This document shows, piece after piece, positions 41,368 to 52,778 of a stretch of DNA of 64,000 nucleotides. A program made the position numbers and the translations under genes. Origin of the DNA: Vanrija pseudolonga (lineage: Eukaryota; Basidiomycota; Tremellomycetes; Trichosporonales; Trichosporonaceae). Position 1 is the first letter of the stretch, and every line of letters starts with the position of its first letter. The notes under the pieces were generated by a model. It saw only the letters and a program-made list of their open reading frames with translations. It was not told where the DNA came from and did not search any database. The stretch is from NCBI RefSeq assembly GCF_020906515.1, contig NC_085852.1, positions 2,542,001 through 2,606,000 of the forward strand, written 5' to 3'.

Positions 41368-43335
41368 TCAGCATCCACCAAACGTGTTTTTGGGGTAATC
41401 GTTGCCGGCAAGCTTCCACGTTGTGAGGTTTGCGTTGCTGTAGGCATTGATGTGTCTGTTGATGTAGTCGGCAGTAGGACGCTCGGGAGGGTCGCAACCA
41501 ACACTGCCGCCCTCCTTCTGGTAGACACGGACGTAGTCGATACGCATCTCGTTGGGGAAGATCATGTCGTTGAAACGAACTAAGTCGAAGTTGTTGGACA
41601 TGCCGAGGTTGAAGATGAGGGCCATGGGCTCCTCCGAGATGAGACGCTGGCCAATCTCGACACGGGGGTTGGGGCCGACAGCTGCGGGGAACATCTGCCA
41701 GGCGGGCTTGCCCTGGTTGATCCAACCAACGTAGCCATTCTGGCGGTTCGTGAGGTCGGCAGACCACTCCACACCAAACGAACGGAACTGGCCCGAGACG
41801 TTGGCGTAGACGGCGTTGTCGACATAGGACACACCGGACACGGCCTCTTGGTATACACCGCCAAGGTACGAGTTGAAGTGGGTCACTGACTTGTCCCAAA
41901 TCTTGGCAGCCTTGGACGTGTTGTCATACTGGTAGAAGTCGTCGAATGGCGCGAACTGTGCCGACTGCGACATGGCACCCTTTTCAACAGTGGGGTCGAT
42001 CTGAGCCTCGATGATATCGATTTCGACAGCACCACGGCCGACACCGGGAGGACCAGGGTGGTCTGCGCCAGGGCATGGGCAGGCGGACAAGCGCTGGCCG
42101 GGGAGGTACGACAGAGCTCCGTTGTAATTGTTCTGGTCACCGGTGGTGAGGGCAGCCGCAGGACCTGTGCCGTTGTTGGTGGCGTAAGTCTGGTTGGGCA
42201 TGATACCAACATCGCACGACGAGTACGAGTAGGGCCACAGACCGTCGTTGGTGGCACCGTAGCCAGGACGGCCAAGGTTGCCCATGGTCCAGATACCGGG
42301 CCAGAAACCGGAAACGTCGTTGACACCAGGAAGCGAAGCGCTGACCTCGATGTAGGCATTCTTGAAGAAGCAAAGCTGGTTCCACGACTGGACCATGCCC
42401 GACTTGAACATGAGGTTGTGGATAGGCTGCTGGGTCAAAGTGATGACGAGGTGACCATCCCTGGTGGTGACGGTTCCAGGGTCGTACCATTCCAAATCGC
42501 TACAATGTTAGCGTCTGCACGCCGTGCGTGTCACTCACTTTGTAGGCCAGTAGTGGATGTCGACGGCGGTGAAGAAAGGGTCGTCGCCAGGGTAGAAAGT
42601 ACGTCCGGGCTTGTTAAACTCGTCCGAGAACACCAGGTTCCACGTCGAGCCAGAGTTGTCAAAAGGACTGTTCCAGATCTTTGCACTGTCTGGTGTATCG
42701 GGGTCGATCATCTGAGGGAAGTTTGACAGTTCTGGGTACTGGCCTGAGCCGTTGATACCGCCCAGGTTGTAGCCAGCCGTGTTGCCACCGTTCGAGTTCT
42801 CGTTGTCACGGTAGTAGTTGATGATGGGATAGCCCGCGAACAGCATGACGAAACCGGCCAGCAGCACGAACAGGGTGAGGGCATTGGACCATCCACGCCA
42901 TGATGAGAAGACAAAGGGCGCCGACAGATCCTTGCGGTCGGCGGCCGTAAAGGTGTGCAGCTTGTCGTCAATCTCCTCATCGTGATCATAGCTGTGGCTT
43001 CCGGGCGCGGGCCCACGGAGCGCGACGTTTTCTGATGTCACGCCGGGGGAAAATCTGTTGGCGTGGCTGGCGGAAGACGAGGCTGGAGAGAGATTTGCCG
43101 TTGGCCCATAGCGGGCATTGGTGGCGGAGCTGAACGAGGAGGGGGGCATGCCAGGCTGGCCGGCTGAAGGACCGTATCTCGCGCTGCCGGTTTGATCGTA
43201 GGACGAAGCGAGTGACGCCTCGGAGCTGCGGTTTTGTTCTGCTAGACGGCTGTATGCGCCAGCGGGGGTCTGTGCGGCGGCGAGAAGCGGCGCCGATTGA
43301 GTAGACGAACCAAACTGGTGATCGCGAGAGGGCAT
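41368..43335 (-). CDS. KRE6: KRE6/SKN1-type beta-1,6-glucan synthesis protein (GH16)
   Basis: Two exons (42539-43335, 41368-42499; 39-nt intron) give 642 residues. Kre6/Skn1 proteins are type II membrane proteins of the Golgi, ER or plasma membrane needed for cell-wall beta-1,6-glucan. A Ser-rich cytosolic domain (residues 1-150) precedes a single transmembrane segment (W-S-N-A-L-T-L-F-V-L-L-A-G-F-V-M-L-F-A-G-Y). The luminal part has F-S-D-E-F-N-K-P-G-R-T-F and S-G-F-W-P-G-I-W-T-M-G-N-L-G-R-P-G-Y. It also has the GH16-like catalytic motif E425-I-D-I-I-E430 and W-Q-M-F-P-A-A-V-G-P-N-P. The C terminus F-G-G-C is as in the family. Several N-x-S/T sites lie in the luminal half. Confidence 0.95.
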
Positions 43336-43803
43336 ACGTGGCGAGCGTGGGGATGTGAGTTGTTGGATTTGCGACGAGAAGTGTAGTGATGGGGAGCGAG
43401 GCGCGGTTGTGGGCGAGTGGGAACAGGCAGCGCGGTTGGCGGCGGAAAATAGAGAGGTAGCGTGGTTGAACAACGAGTGTAGAGAGCGAAAGTAAAAGCG
43501 ATGTAGTAAAGGAGGCGGCGGGGGAATGCGTCAGTTTGTGCGTGGTGAAACACGGACCCAGAGAAACAGGATGTGCACAGCCAGACGAGGGAGGTAGTGA
43601 GGGAGGGAGAGAGAGAGACAAGGGCGGGACAGGGATGACATGCGAGGGGGCTTGGGCGTGCTTGTGTTGGCTGCGCCGATGAACAGACGACTGGCGGGCG
43701 CGGCAGCACGCGCCAGGATGCCATGCCATGCAATCCAGCAAGTCCAGCTAGCAGATGGACGGCTGGCGCTCCTGGCTGTGCTCTCAGGATCCATAGAGCG
43801 AGG

Positions 43804-44223
43804 TCACAGGCCTCTTCTACTTTTAACCGGCCGATTGGGAGTGATGGTGGTTATAAGGGGGACGGGGCTGTCGTCGCGCTGGCGCTCGGGCGCAGCAACG
43901 CCCATTGTTTGTGGTGATGGGTTGCAGGTAGGTGTGGATGGGTTTGTACTCACAATCTTTGGCGCAGTGAAACCTCCACTCTTCCTTGAGCCTTGGTTGC
44001 GTTGCTTGAACATGTCGATGGAGAAACGACGAGATGTCTCCAAGGAGGGAGACGATGGTGGTGGTGCGGCGGAGGCGGCGGAGGCAGCGGCGACGGCAGC
44101 AGCTCTAGACGATGTCGCAGCAGCAGCAGCAGCAGTGACAGTAGTCGCTTGACGGGAAGGTTGGGTGAACTGGGAAGGGGGCGCAGGAAGAGGTGCAGCC
44201 GCTCGCGTGGTACGAGGGGCCAT
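43804..44223 (-). CDS. Hypothetical small Ala/Ser-rich protein (doubtful)
   Basis: From the ATG at 44223 the frame is open to a stop at 43804 (139 residues). A GTGAGT...CAG intron of exactly 75 nt (43879-43953) would give a 114-residue spliced form in the same frame. The first half is an Ala-rich, CAG/GCA-repeat-derived stretch; the second has S-R-R-F-S-I-D-M-F-K-Q-R-N-Q-G-S-R-K-S-G-G-F-T-A-P-K-I just before the donor, which looks less random. No family recognised. It lies 470 bp upstream of KRE6 on the same strand and could instead be a 5' exon or uORF-bearing leader of that gene. Confidence 0.3.
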   Translation of the reverse strand: MAPRTTRAAAPLPAPPSQFTQPSRQATTVTAAAAAATSSRAAAVAAASAASAAPPPSSPSLETSRRFSIDMFKQRNQGSRKSGGFTAPKIVSTNPSTPTCNPSPQTMGVAAPERQRDDSPVPLITTITPNRPVKSRRGL

Positions 44224-47200
44224 GGATCTGCCAGAGCTGTCAGGCCTAAGGAGCGGCGGGAAGAGGCACCGTGCGCTGGTTGGGCCGATGGAGTGCTGTC
44301 GGGTTGCGTTTGTGCGACTTTGGTCGGTCAGTTGTCGCGGCGGCGGGCGGCGCGATGATGACTGCGGCGCTGGGTAGGTGACGGACCCGGGGGGAGGGGG
44401 AGGGAGAACTGCGCTGCGCTGCGCTGCGCTACGTGCTGGGAGCTGGGAGGGAGAATGCTTGGTTGGATACGAGGCCCAAGCAGCTTGGCAAACTGCGGCG
44501 GCGCGCGTCGACCAGTGGAACCAGATGGGTTCGTTTAGGCCGAGAGCTTGTTTTGCTCTGGGTAGGCAAGGTGGCTAAGGGAAGGGGAAGGCAGGGGAGG
44601 GAGGGAGGGAGGGAAGGCAAGGGAAGGTGTGTCAAGGGGGTGGTGCACCAGCAGGAGAAAAAAAAAGCAACGAGGCAGGGAAGTGCAGATGGGAGTGGAG
44701 TGGGGTGGGAGGCTGTGCGCGTGCGAGCCAGTTGGCTGTGATGGTCGTCGTCCGCTGGTCTTTGGCGCTCCTGGCGTTCGTTTGGCTGAGAATGTCTACC
44801 TGACAACGAATGAACAATACGGGACAGAGAGAATGGAATAGTTCAGAGCGCGAGATGACGGAACGGAGAGAGGAAGGGAGCACGCGCGGCAGTGGCGGCG
44901 GCGGCGGGGCGGATAACGAGGCGGAGGCGGAGGCGCCGGTGGGCGGTGCAGTGGTGGTCGTGGTTCAGTGGTGGTGGTGGCACATTGACTGGGTGGGCCA
45001 GCTGGGGTGGGGTGGACGTGGGCTGCCTGCACTGCACTGCTGGTCGTCTGCGCACCGAACAGTGACAAGGCTTTACCGTTGGAGTCGCAGGGCTACAAAA
45101 AAAAAACTGAAAGTATACTCCCGTCTCTGTTCTGGTGCCGCATCTCACTCTAACTCTTCAGGTCCGGGTTGACGTCAGGGTTGTAGGGATGGCGCCACTG
45201 CGCCCTGAACCACCCACCTACGCGTGCACGCGCCAGCAAGCGTCACAATGACTGCTGGCTGCTGGGCTGTGATGAAGGCTCCAGCCAGCGACAAGCACGA
45301 CAAACAGGCAGCACCAAGCCCACCTTGGCTGCTGCTCCCCCCTTGTGCAATCGCTTACCCCGTCAGTGCTTGCTTCCTCTTGTAATCTGCCTGCGCCAGG
45401 AACCTGGACAAGTTTCAATCTACAACTAAATTTGGGCACTAAACGTCGTCGCCGGCCTGCAGAAGCAGAGCTGCGAGCCAGCCAGGCAGCCAGCCCACCA
45501 CCACACAGCACAGATCCCTGCCGTGATCCCGAACAGTCTCCATACGTCCAATGCAACGGACCCAGCCACACACACATGACCATGACATAGGCGTGCGTAC
45601 AGCTGCCGCCTATGAAACGAGGTGCACACTGTCCATCCCCCATCGCCGACGCCGGCGCGCCGCCGGCCATGGAAAGGAAGATCAGTCGCCGACCTGAAGG
45701 AAGACTTGCTGACCTGAGGCCGCGACTCGCAGTGGCGCCCGTGCTTCCCTGCACGTCGCCATCTTTGGACTGTGGCAGCGCTAGCCGTGCTTTCTTTGGC
45801 CAAGCACACCAAGAGCACGGAGTCTTGACCGGCCGGCTGGCCGGGCGTCGCAGCGCGGGTGGGGAAGGAGGGAGGGCAGCAGCAGCGGCGCGTGGCGCGT
45901 CCACCATCCGCGTGGGCCACTGTCCTGAATAGAAACACACCATCACCGGCGTCAGTGTCGGACAACTGAGCGGGCCTGCATTCACCACCCTCGGTGCGCG
46001 CCGAGGGGAGCCAACACGTGCTGGCGAAGACCATGCTCCAGCCTATCTGTTGCAAGCGCGTCTGAGGGCGACACGTTACCGCTCGCGCAGCACCGGGGCA
46101 AGGAAGTGACTGTATGAGCTTGCTGTTACATGCCAGTCAGCCTCGGTCGGGCTCGAGGCTGAATGAGGCCGGCCTGCATGCGTTGAGTACCCTCCAGCTC
46201 TGCTAGGCCAGGAGCATCCAGGAAGTGCAGGAGCCAACGCGAGCAGCCCAAATCAAATTGGCGCCCGCCCGCGTGCCCCCGAGTTGGCCGGGGGGAAGAC
46301 AAGAAGGCTAGTGTACGCGAGGCATGCATAGTGCACTTAGTGATGCTGCCAGCGCGCGAGCTGGCAGTGTTACATGTGGTCGCCAGTGGGGTCCGGCGGC
46401 CGCAGAGGCGAGCCAGCGCGCAAGGTTGCGCCCAGAATCTGGGGGGATGGGGCGTTGGGGCCAACTTGAAACACGCCGATTAGGCTGGTCGCGTCGTCGT
46501 GGTTCTGTTGCTTGCTGCATGCGGCGGCGTCTGGCGTCTGCCTCGCCCCTCTACCACCACCCCACCCTCACCCACCGGACGGGAACTAGAAGAAGCAGCT
46601 CGCCTGCTCGCCTGCAGCATAGGCCGAGTGGCGGCGGCGGTGTAAAGGATGGCAACAGCGAGCAAGTGAGCGTTGCTGCTGTCGACCTCGTCGACGGGGT
46701 ACGTGCTGCGCTCCTGCTGCTGCATTGGTTCCAGCAATGCTGCTGCAAAATTCCAGTGCCCGTTCACTTTCGCCCGCCTCTCACGCCCGGCACGCCCGCA
46801 AGCAAGCGGGACGAGTGCCGATCCCGGAGCCACGGCGCATTCTTTGTTCTGGCACGAGTCCCGTCGCGGCCGGCGAGCCCGTTACATTCGACATTCTACC
46901 TTGTGCCTCCCTCCCTTTGCCAGCGGTAACGTCTGCCTGGCTGTGGCGCGCGCGCAACGCGCAACCACGAGATCCAGATGGCCGTCTCCCCTTGCCTTTC
47001 CCCTCTGCCGGCCCTGGTGCCACACCTTTTATTTTCTCGACACGCAGCAGTGAGCATGTACAGCTAGTTACACCGCTGCAATGTTCACCCGCTGCTAAAG
47101 GTCTCGGCTCCGTCACCCTGCCGCGCCCTGGCCACCTGGCCACTTTGGCCGGCATGAGGCGCAGCGGCGGTGTGCCCGCCTGAAACTGACTGGCGCTGCT

Positions 47201-47969
47201 GCTGCTAGAGATGGTGGCCTGTGCGATCGCGTTCGCGTTCTGATCGCGCTGGCTGGCGCGCTGGCTTGCCGTGCCGCCGTGCCGTAGCATCGCGCCCCAT
47301 CGAGGCCCGCGCGCGCGCGTGTCCTCGTGCGACGCGGCGGTAGGTGGTAGGCGTCGTGGTGGTGCCAGGCTTGCCAGCTGCCGAGCCTACCACCTCATAC
47401 CTCCCTGCGTTAGCCATCTATTGTCGTCTGCCGAGTGACAGTTCCCTGTGGCGGCCCCTGGTCCGGTCCCTCGGTGGTCCCTGCCGTTCCGTCGTGGCGG
47501 CACCAGCGGCATGACGCTGGCTGGCTCGCTGCAACCTGTGACAGCCTCGTTCTGATTGCAGCAAGTGCGATGCGGGGACCGTGCTCGCCGTCGTAGTCGA
47601 TGCTGACGGCTGCGGCCAGGAATGGAAGGCAAGTGGGAGGGACGGAACGGCAGCTGCTGCATCGAGGGCAGGCAGGCAGGCAGGCAGGCAGGCAGCATCG
47701 CGCTGCTGCTCCTCACGTTGCTCGCATTGACTCTCTCTCTCCTTCACTAACAACATACACGACGTCCATCTCGACACTCGCACGAACGCACGCACGCACG
47801 ACGCTGACTCAGTTCAAGGCCAGCATCAGCAGCAGCCTGCACCCCCCACGCTCCTTACTCGACGCTCTTTCGTTACGCCGCCAGCACCTCCCCCCTCCCC
47901 CCCTCCCCTATCTATCCCATACCCCTCCTCCCACCTAATACCATCTTGCATTGATTCCCAGCGATAACC
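44224..47969. other. 3.7-kb gene-poor region
   Basis: No gene supported on either strand. Contents: a pentamer repeat (TGCGC)n near 44411-44430, GGGA-rich tracts near 44600, A-runs at 44659 and 45098, and the (GGCA)7 tract at 47667-47694. A strongly pyrimidine-rich stretch from 47720 leads into the start codon at 47970, so the last 250 bp are probably the leader of that gene. Confidence 0.4.
47667..47694. repeat. (GGCA)7 microsatellite
   Basis: Seven perfect GGCA units. Confidence 0.85.
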
Positions 47970-48598
47970 ATGACAGCCCGCATCCCCCAGCTGTATGCGC
48001 CCCGCCCGCCAGCGGCCGCCTCGAGGCCAGTACCGCCGCCGACCGACGTGCCCGAGCCCGTCAACCCCTTTGCGTCGACCGAGGCGCTCGTGGCGCCGCG
48101 CTCCAACGCTGCGCCATCAGCAGGCGGCGGCGGGCTCGCACCGCCCGTGACCGACGCCGAGCTGAACCGCAACTCTGCCAACCTGAGCTCTATCGGGGAC
48201 CTGTTCATGGGCGGCGACTCTGACGACGAGGAGACAATGGCGCCGCCGAAGAAGGCTGCAGGAAGGGCACGGTCCAACACGATCGAGACAAAGTACGCGA
48301 CCGTCGACCGCGCGGCGCTGCACGCCCGCGTGCGCAGCCTCGAAGGCTCGGTTGAAGACGGCGGGTCAGACTACGACGCGGACGACAAGAGCACGACCAT
48401 CAGCTCGGGCGCGCGTATCTCGTTCAACGGCAGCTCGCACGCCCGAGCGCTCGTCCAGCCCATGCGCAACAAGTCGATTCTGCGCAAGGCCGGCGAGGAG
48501 CGCGAGCCGCAGCAGCAGCGCAACCAGGTGCAGTTCTCGGGCCAGTCGACGCCGCCGCCGCAACAGCAGAGGCAGCTGCAGCAGCAGGCGCCGTCGCC

Positions 48599-48630
<32 letters not shown>

Positions 48631-49385
48631 TCCAGCAGCCCTCGCCGCAGTCCTACCCGGCCAACAACCTCCCGGCAGGGCCACCGCGCCAGCCCGTCGT
48701 GATCAACTTCCCCACGCCCAACATTGCGTCCCCTCCGACACCGACGACGCCTACCCGCGGCGGCGGTAGCCCACAGCCGCAGCTGCACGCGCCGCGCCCG
48801 GAGCGGCCGACGGTGAATGTGCACATGCAGACGCCGATCTCGCACCCGCCCATCTCGCCGATGCTCGCTGCGCCGCCACGCGCCGTCATCTCGCCGCTGA
48901 CGCCGCCCGCCAGTCCCGGAATACAGGCGTTTGACCAGCTACGCGAGAAGCACGCGGCCTTCCGCGAGGGCGAAGACGAGGTGTTCACGCCGTTCTCGCC
49001 GCGCGCGCGCCAGGCCGGCCCGCGTGTCCGCGCGCCCCAGGCCAAGTCGGGCCTCGCGGCGCGCATGTCCCGCCCGTTCACTATGGGCCCTGTCGACTTC
49101 TGGAAGCGCTTCTCCACCGCTGGCCACCTTGCGCGCCACGATAAGGAGTCCCAGTGGATCTCGGACCACAAGCGGAGCATCTTTAGAAACCCGTACTTTA
49201 CGTTCCCGCTGATTCTCGTGAGTAGCAGCAGTCGGACGACACAGTCCCCGAGACACGGCTAACACCCCCGCCCACAGTCCCTCCTCGCCGTCGGCGCAGT
49301 CATCACCTTTGTCATCATCAAGCTCCACAACCAGCCCTCACTAGGACAAGGCCCAGTGCCCGCCCCATCAGCCGCCACGTCCTAG
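47970..49385 (+). CDS. Unrecognised polyQ protein with C-terminal membrane anchor
   Basis: Two exons (47970-49217, 49278-49385; 60-nt intron) give 451 residues. The N-terminal 380 residues are low-complexity: Pro/Ala-rich, an acidic D-S-D-D-E-E patch near residue 85, Gln-rich runs with ten consecutive Gln near residue 211, and Pro-rich S-P-P-T-P-T-T-P repeats. The conserved-looking part is the end: M-G-P-V-D-F-W-K-R-F-S-T-A-G-H-L-A-R-H-D-K-E-S-Q-W. This leads into one transmembrane helix (F-P-L-I-L-S-L-L-A-V-G-A-V-I-T-F-V-I-I-K) split by the intron, and a short tail. This is a tail-anchor-like topology with a large disordered cytosolic domain. I do not recognise the family and propose no function. 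Confidence 0.75.
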
Positions 49386-49917
49386 AAACTACTCCTTTCG
49401 CATCTGTCACCATCGTCACCCCCGTCACCCACCCACCTCGTCACCCACCTCGCCCCGCCACGCCCCACGCCGCCATGTTGTTCGTCCCATTCATCTCTCC
49501 ACTGTTGAGCAGGCTCCTAGATTCCACCCACACACCGCGCATGTCTGGTACTTGCCTGCCCATTGTCCCATTGCTACTTTGCACACTGTCCATGCCACTT
49601 GCCCCATAGCATCATGTCGAGTAGTCTGACATGCACTGCTCGTTAACAGACGTGGTCGTCGGGTTAGTTTGGGGTTGGCTTCGAGACTTGGCTCCCCGTT
49701 ATGAGCACGCCAAATCAGCCGCGGTGCCACTTTAGTGTGGCCGTCAGCGTAGTCTATGTCAGCGTGGTTAGTCGCCCCGTCGCTAGTCCCTGTTCGCCCC
49801 TAAGCGGTCTCCCCACCCGTCCCCGCACGCTAACCCCTCCCCACTCTGTACACATTATGCAGACGCTCTCTCTCCGCACGGGTATATGATCGATCGTGTC
49901 GTGTCGCCTGCGTCTAC
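49386..49917. other. Intergenic region between convergent genes
   Basis: 532 bp of 3' flanks. Pyrimidine-rich at first; no gene seen. Confidence 0.45.
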
Positions 49918-50915
49918 TCAGAACAGGTCCTCGAGGGTCATTTGCCTGCGGGTCAGCGTGGTCATCATTCTCACTCACTTGACAATGTCTGTGCTCGCGA
50001 CCATGTCTGTGAACTCTTCAAACGAGAGCTTGCCGTCGCTGGGGCGTTGTGTCAGTGGTGACTAGTATGGTCAGAATCGAGCACCACCCACCCGTCCTTA
50101 TCCGCCTCCATGATCGTCTTGTCGACAATCTGCTGCAGCTGCTGGTCCTGAGCCGTGTCAGCTCACCGCGCCCACGAACGCCCCGCCCAAACCCACCTTG
50201 AGGTTGTTGCCAACCATCTGCTTCAGGACGAGATACAGCTCGCCGTTCGAGATGTACCCGTCGCGGTCCATGTCGTAGACTTTGAACGCGACTGGGCGTG
50301 CGTGAGCAACCTCCCACACGCTGTCATACCAAACCTACACCTGAGCTTCTCGTCGCGCCCGCCCTTGCTGCTGAACGCACTCAGGCCGCCGACAAACTCC
50401 TGAAAGTCGACCGTGCCGCTTCCGCTGTGACGGTCAGCTTTACTCCCCACATCCAACGCACTCCTCGTCAAAGATGGCAATCATGCGGTGCGCGAGCGGG
50501 TTGTTGGCGATCTGCGGGATCTGGAGGAACTCGTCCTTGTCGATCGAGCCCGAGCCGTCCTTGTCGAGCTTCATGAAGCGCTTCTTGAGGCGGAGGAGCT
50601 CCGGTGCCGAGACTGTGGTGGGTAGGTAGGGGTGGCAGCGAGGTGGGTCGGGCACGTCGTGGCGTAGGGCAGGCGGGGCAGGGCGTGTTGCGTTGCGTTG
50701 GCGAGGCGGCACAGCGGCGTGGCCATGGTCGGGCGAGCGGGGCGAGGGCGGCGCCGTGGGCGGCGTTCAGCAACAGCGTGGGATAGCAGTCAGAGCCAAC
50801 AACAGGAACAGAATGACCACGTCAGCGCTCGCACTCGCACAATACCAGCCGACAACAACGCACAGTTCGAGTTCTTCTCGAGGTTGGAGAACACGCTCGA
50901 CTCAGCCTGGCCCAT
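49918..50915 (-). CDS. CNB1: Calcineurin regulatory subunit B
   Basis: Seven exons (50864-50915, 50462-50612, 50339-50424, 50197-50291, 50092-50147, 49979-50038, 49918-49945) give 175 residues, the standard length. Calcineurin B binds Ca2+ and activates the phosphatase catalytic subunit, controlling stress response and, in pathogenic relatives, growth at 37 C. The N terminus M-G-Q-A-E-S-S fits N-myristoylation. Four EF-hands are complete: [39 protein letters not shown] and [13 protein letters not shown]. Intron 1 is 251 nt, the rest 33-53 nt; intron 6 (33 nt) is the shortest in the window. The GTAGGT donor of intron 3 was chosen over an overlapping GTGTAG because only it keeps L-R-F-A-F-K in frame. 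Confidence 0.95.
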
Positions 50916-52564
50916 GGTGGTGGCGTGGGGGGTGGTTCGGTGTGGAGGGTGGGGAGCTGTGGTGTGGTAGTCTGGTCCGGCCAGTCGATATATCGTCGCG
51001 TGAGCAGGTGCGTGGGCTTGGTGTGCGTGTAGTAGAGTACAAGAATGAGTGCGTGTAGAGCAGTAAAGATGTGACTGACTGTCTGTCGACACGGTCAGTG
51101 ACGCTTGGACCGCGACTGACAACGAGCAGGAACGGGACGCGAGGGCGGAAGCATTTTCCGTATGACATAACCAGCGAGCAGCGCCGTGTGGTGTCGCCAC
51201 TCGCCGAGGAGCAATTACAACGAGCGGACTGCAGGCGGCAGTGGGACGTACGAACGCGTCAGATATGCATCTGGGGCCGATGCAATGCTGACTGCAATGG
51301 GCCAAGGACACGCCTGGCCAAAGTAAGCATAGGAGGAAACGGAAAACGGCTGCACAGCTCGCTGCCGATGGTACATTGCCCAGTGTTTCTTTCCTCCTCC
51401 ACATCTCACTCACTCAGCTGACTGGGTGCTAAGTGGTCTAACATATGCACATGGTCCCCTCTCGCATTATCCAGAGAGGAGACAGCAGAAAAATCCCTTC
51501 CCAGCCGTCAGTCGTGCATCCACGAGCCGGATTATAGGGAGTCGGAGCGGCGTCCACACATGCCCCCGTAGCAAAAGCGGAGCATCAGTAGCCAACTGGT
51601 GCGTCGTGCTTGATGCTGGCAGAACGGGTTCGAGCCCGCCTGCGGGATCCGAGCCGCTCCCAGGAGGAAGGGGAGTGGTAACGGGGTTCCGGGGCAGGAG
51701 AGAGCCTTTTGTGGGGGGGGGGTGCGGTGTGTGCGGTGTGTGTTTGTGGTGGTGTGTGTATGTGGCGGGGTGATCCTCGGTCTTCACCAGGTCTGGTTGC
51801 GGTGGTGTCCGCAACCCTCTTCTTCGGAATGCAGTGTACGTATGTCGCCTCAGAGCCAGTTACTGTGTCCAGTTCCGTTTGCATGGCCTGGTGGGGGAGA
51901 CGGAGAAGCCAAACACCAACCCGGCAACCACTGCGGTCGTCCTCGACCGACCTCGTATTCCGTGAGCACCAGGCAACGGTCACACGTCAATCCAAGCAGC
52001 CATGTCGCACCCGGGTACCATGGTGCAATTGGGCATGCATCTCTGCCTCGTTCCCGAACAGTGATGACTTCCGAGGGCTGCCTGCCTGCGCAGTTTGTCG
52101 TGGATGTTGTGCGTTTGTGGCAGCTGCCTGCACTCTTCTCTCGCTCCCTTCTTGAGCCCTGCGTTCCTGGTTTCTCTGCACGTAGCCTGGCGGGCTTAAC
52201 ATTCTGTAGGGAGCAAGAAGCCAGTCTTTGGCTCTTTGAATCGCTCGCACAGTACCTTTCGACAGCCACGAGAATCATCGACCAGTATGATGGTGTACGA
52301 GAGCCCCTAATCCGACCGCCACCCACATACCCGTTTGCGTACAAGCGGCCAACGGCGGACGGTGCGTCCCAACCGACCATTGTTCGCAGCCCCGTCTACT
52401 GCCGCGTCCATGCACCAAGCCCAGGTCTGCTGCGGCACTGTGGGCTCCTCGTCTGCGCCATTCGCATAGCGGCCCGAGCCGTGGCGCCCGCTCTGGCCGC
52501 CTCTGGCCGCCCTGTCGCACGCCGATTCTCCCGCGCTCCCTCCCACCAGGCACACACACGCACA
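50916..52564. other. 1.65-kb intergenic region
   Basis: Upstream of CNB1 and downstream of chitin deacetylase. Long open frames here (including one of about 330 codons on the plus strand) lack motifs and are typical of chance frames in GC-rich DNA. A tRNA-like foldable segment at 51544-51660 is discussed as a finding. A (GTGT)-rich stretch lies at 51720-51765. Confidence 0.4.
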
Positions 52565-52606
52565 TTGATCAAATTAGTTCATGCGTTGATCAAATTAGTT
52601 CATGCG
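52565..52606. repeat. Perfect tandem duplication of a 21-bp unit
   Basis: Two identical 21-bp units, 52565-52585 and 52586-52606, each with TTGATCAAATTAG followed by TTCATGCG. Both carry the TGATCA palindrome. They lie about 170 bp beyond the stop codon of the chitin deacetylase gene, likely in or near its 3' UTR. Confidence 0.9.
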
Positions 52607-52778
52607 CGCGACGGGCCACATGCTACAGAGTATGGAAATAGTCCTTGTGCGGCTCCTGGGGGAGAGGCTGGATGGAGGTGGTGGCTGCGGCGCGCGGGCG
52701 GGGAGTCGTAACGTAGCGAGCGCTCTGGCGGCGAGAAATGTCCTGAAATGCGTATGGGTGGGCAGGTGGGTGGTGGTA

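Noticed and set aside
45091-45135. AGTATACTTTCAG on the minus strand, resembling the 5' end of U3 snoRNA
   Set aside because: Box C'/B/C/D elements that should follow are absent; a T-run follows instead. Coincidence.
51722-52711. Plus-strand open frame of about 330 codons
   Set aside because: No motif, no start context, starts inside a (GT)-rich tract and overlaps the tandem repeat downstream of chitin deacetylase. Probably a chance frame.
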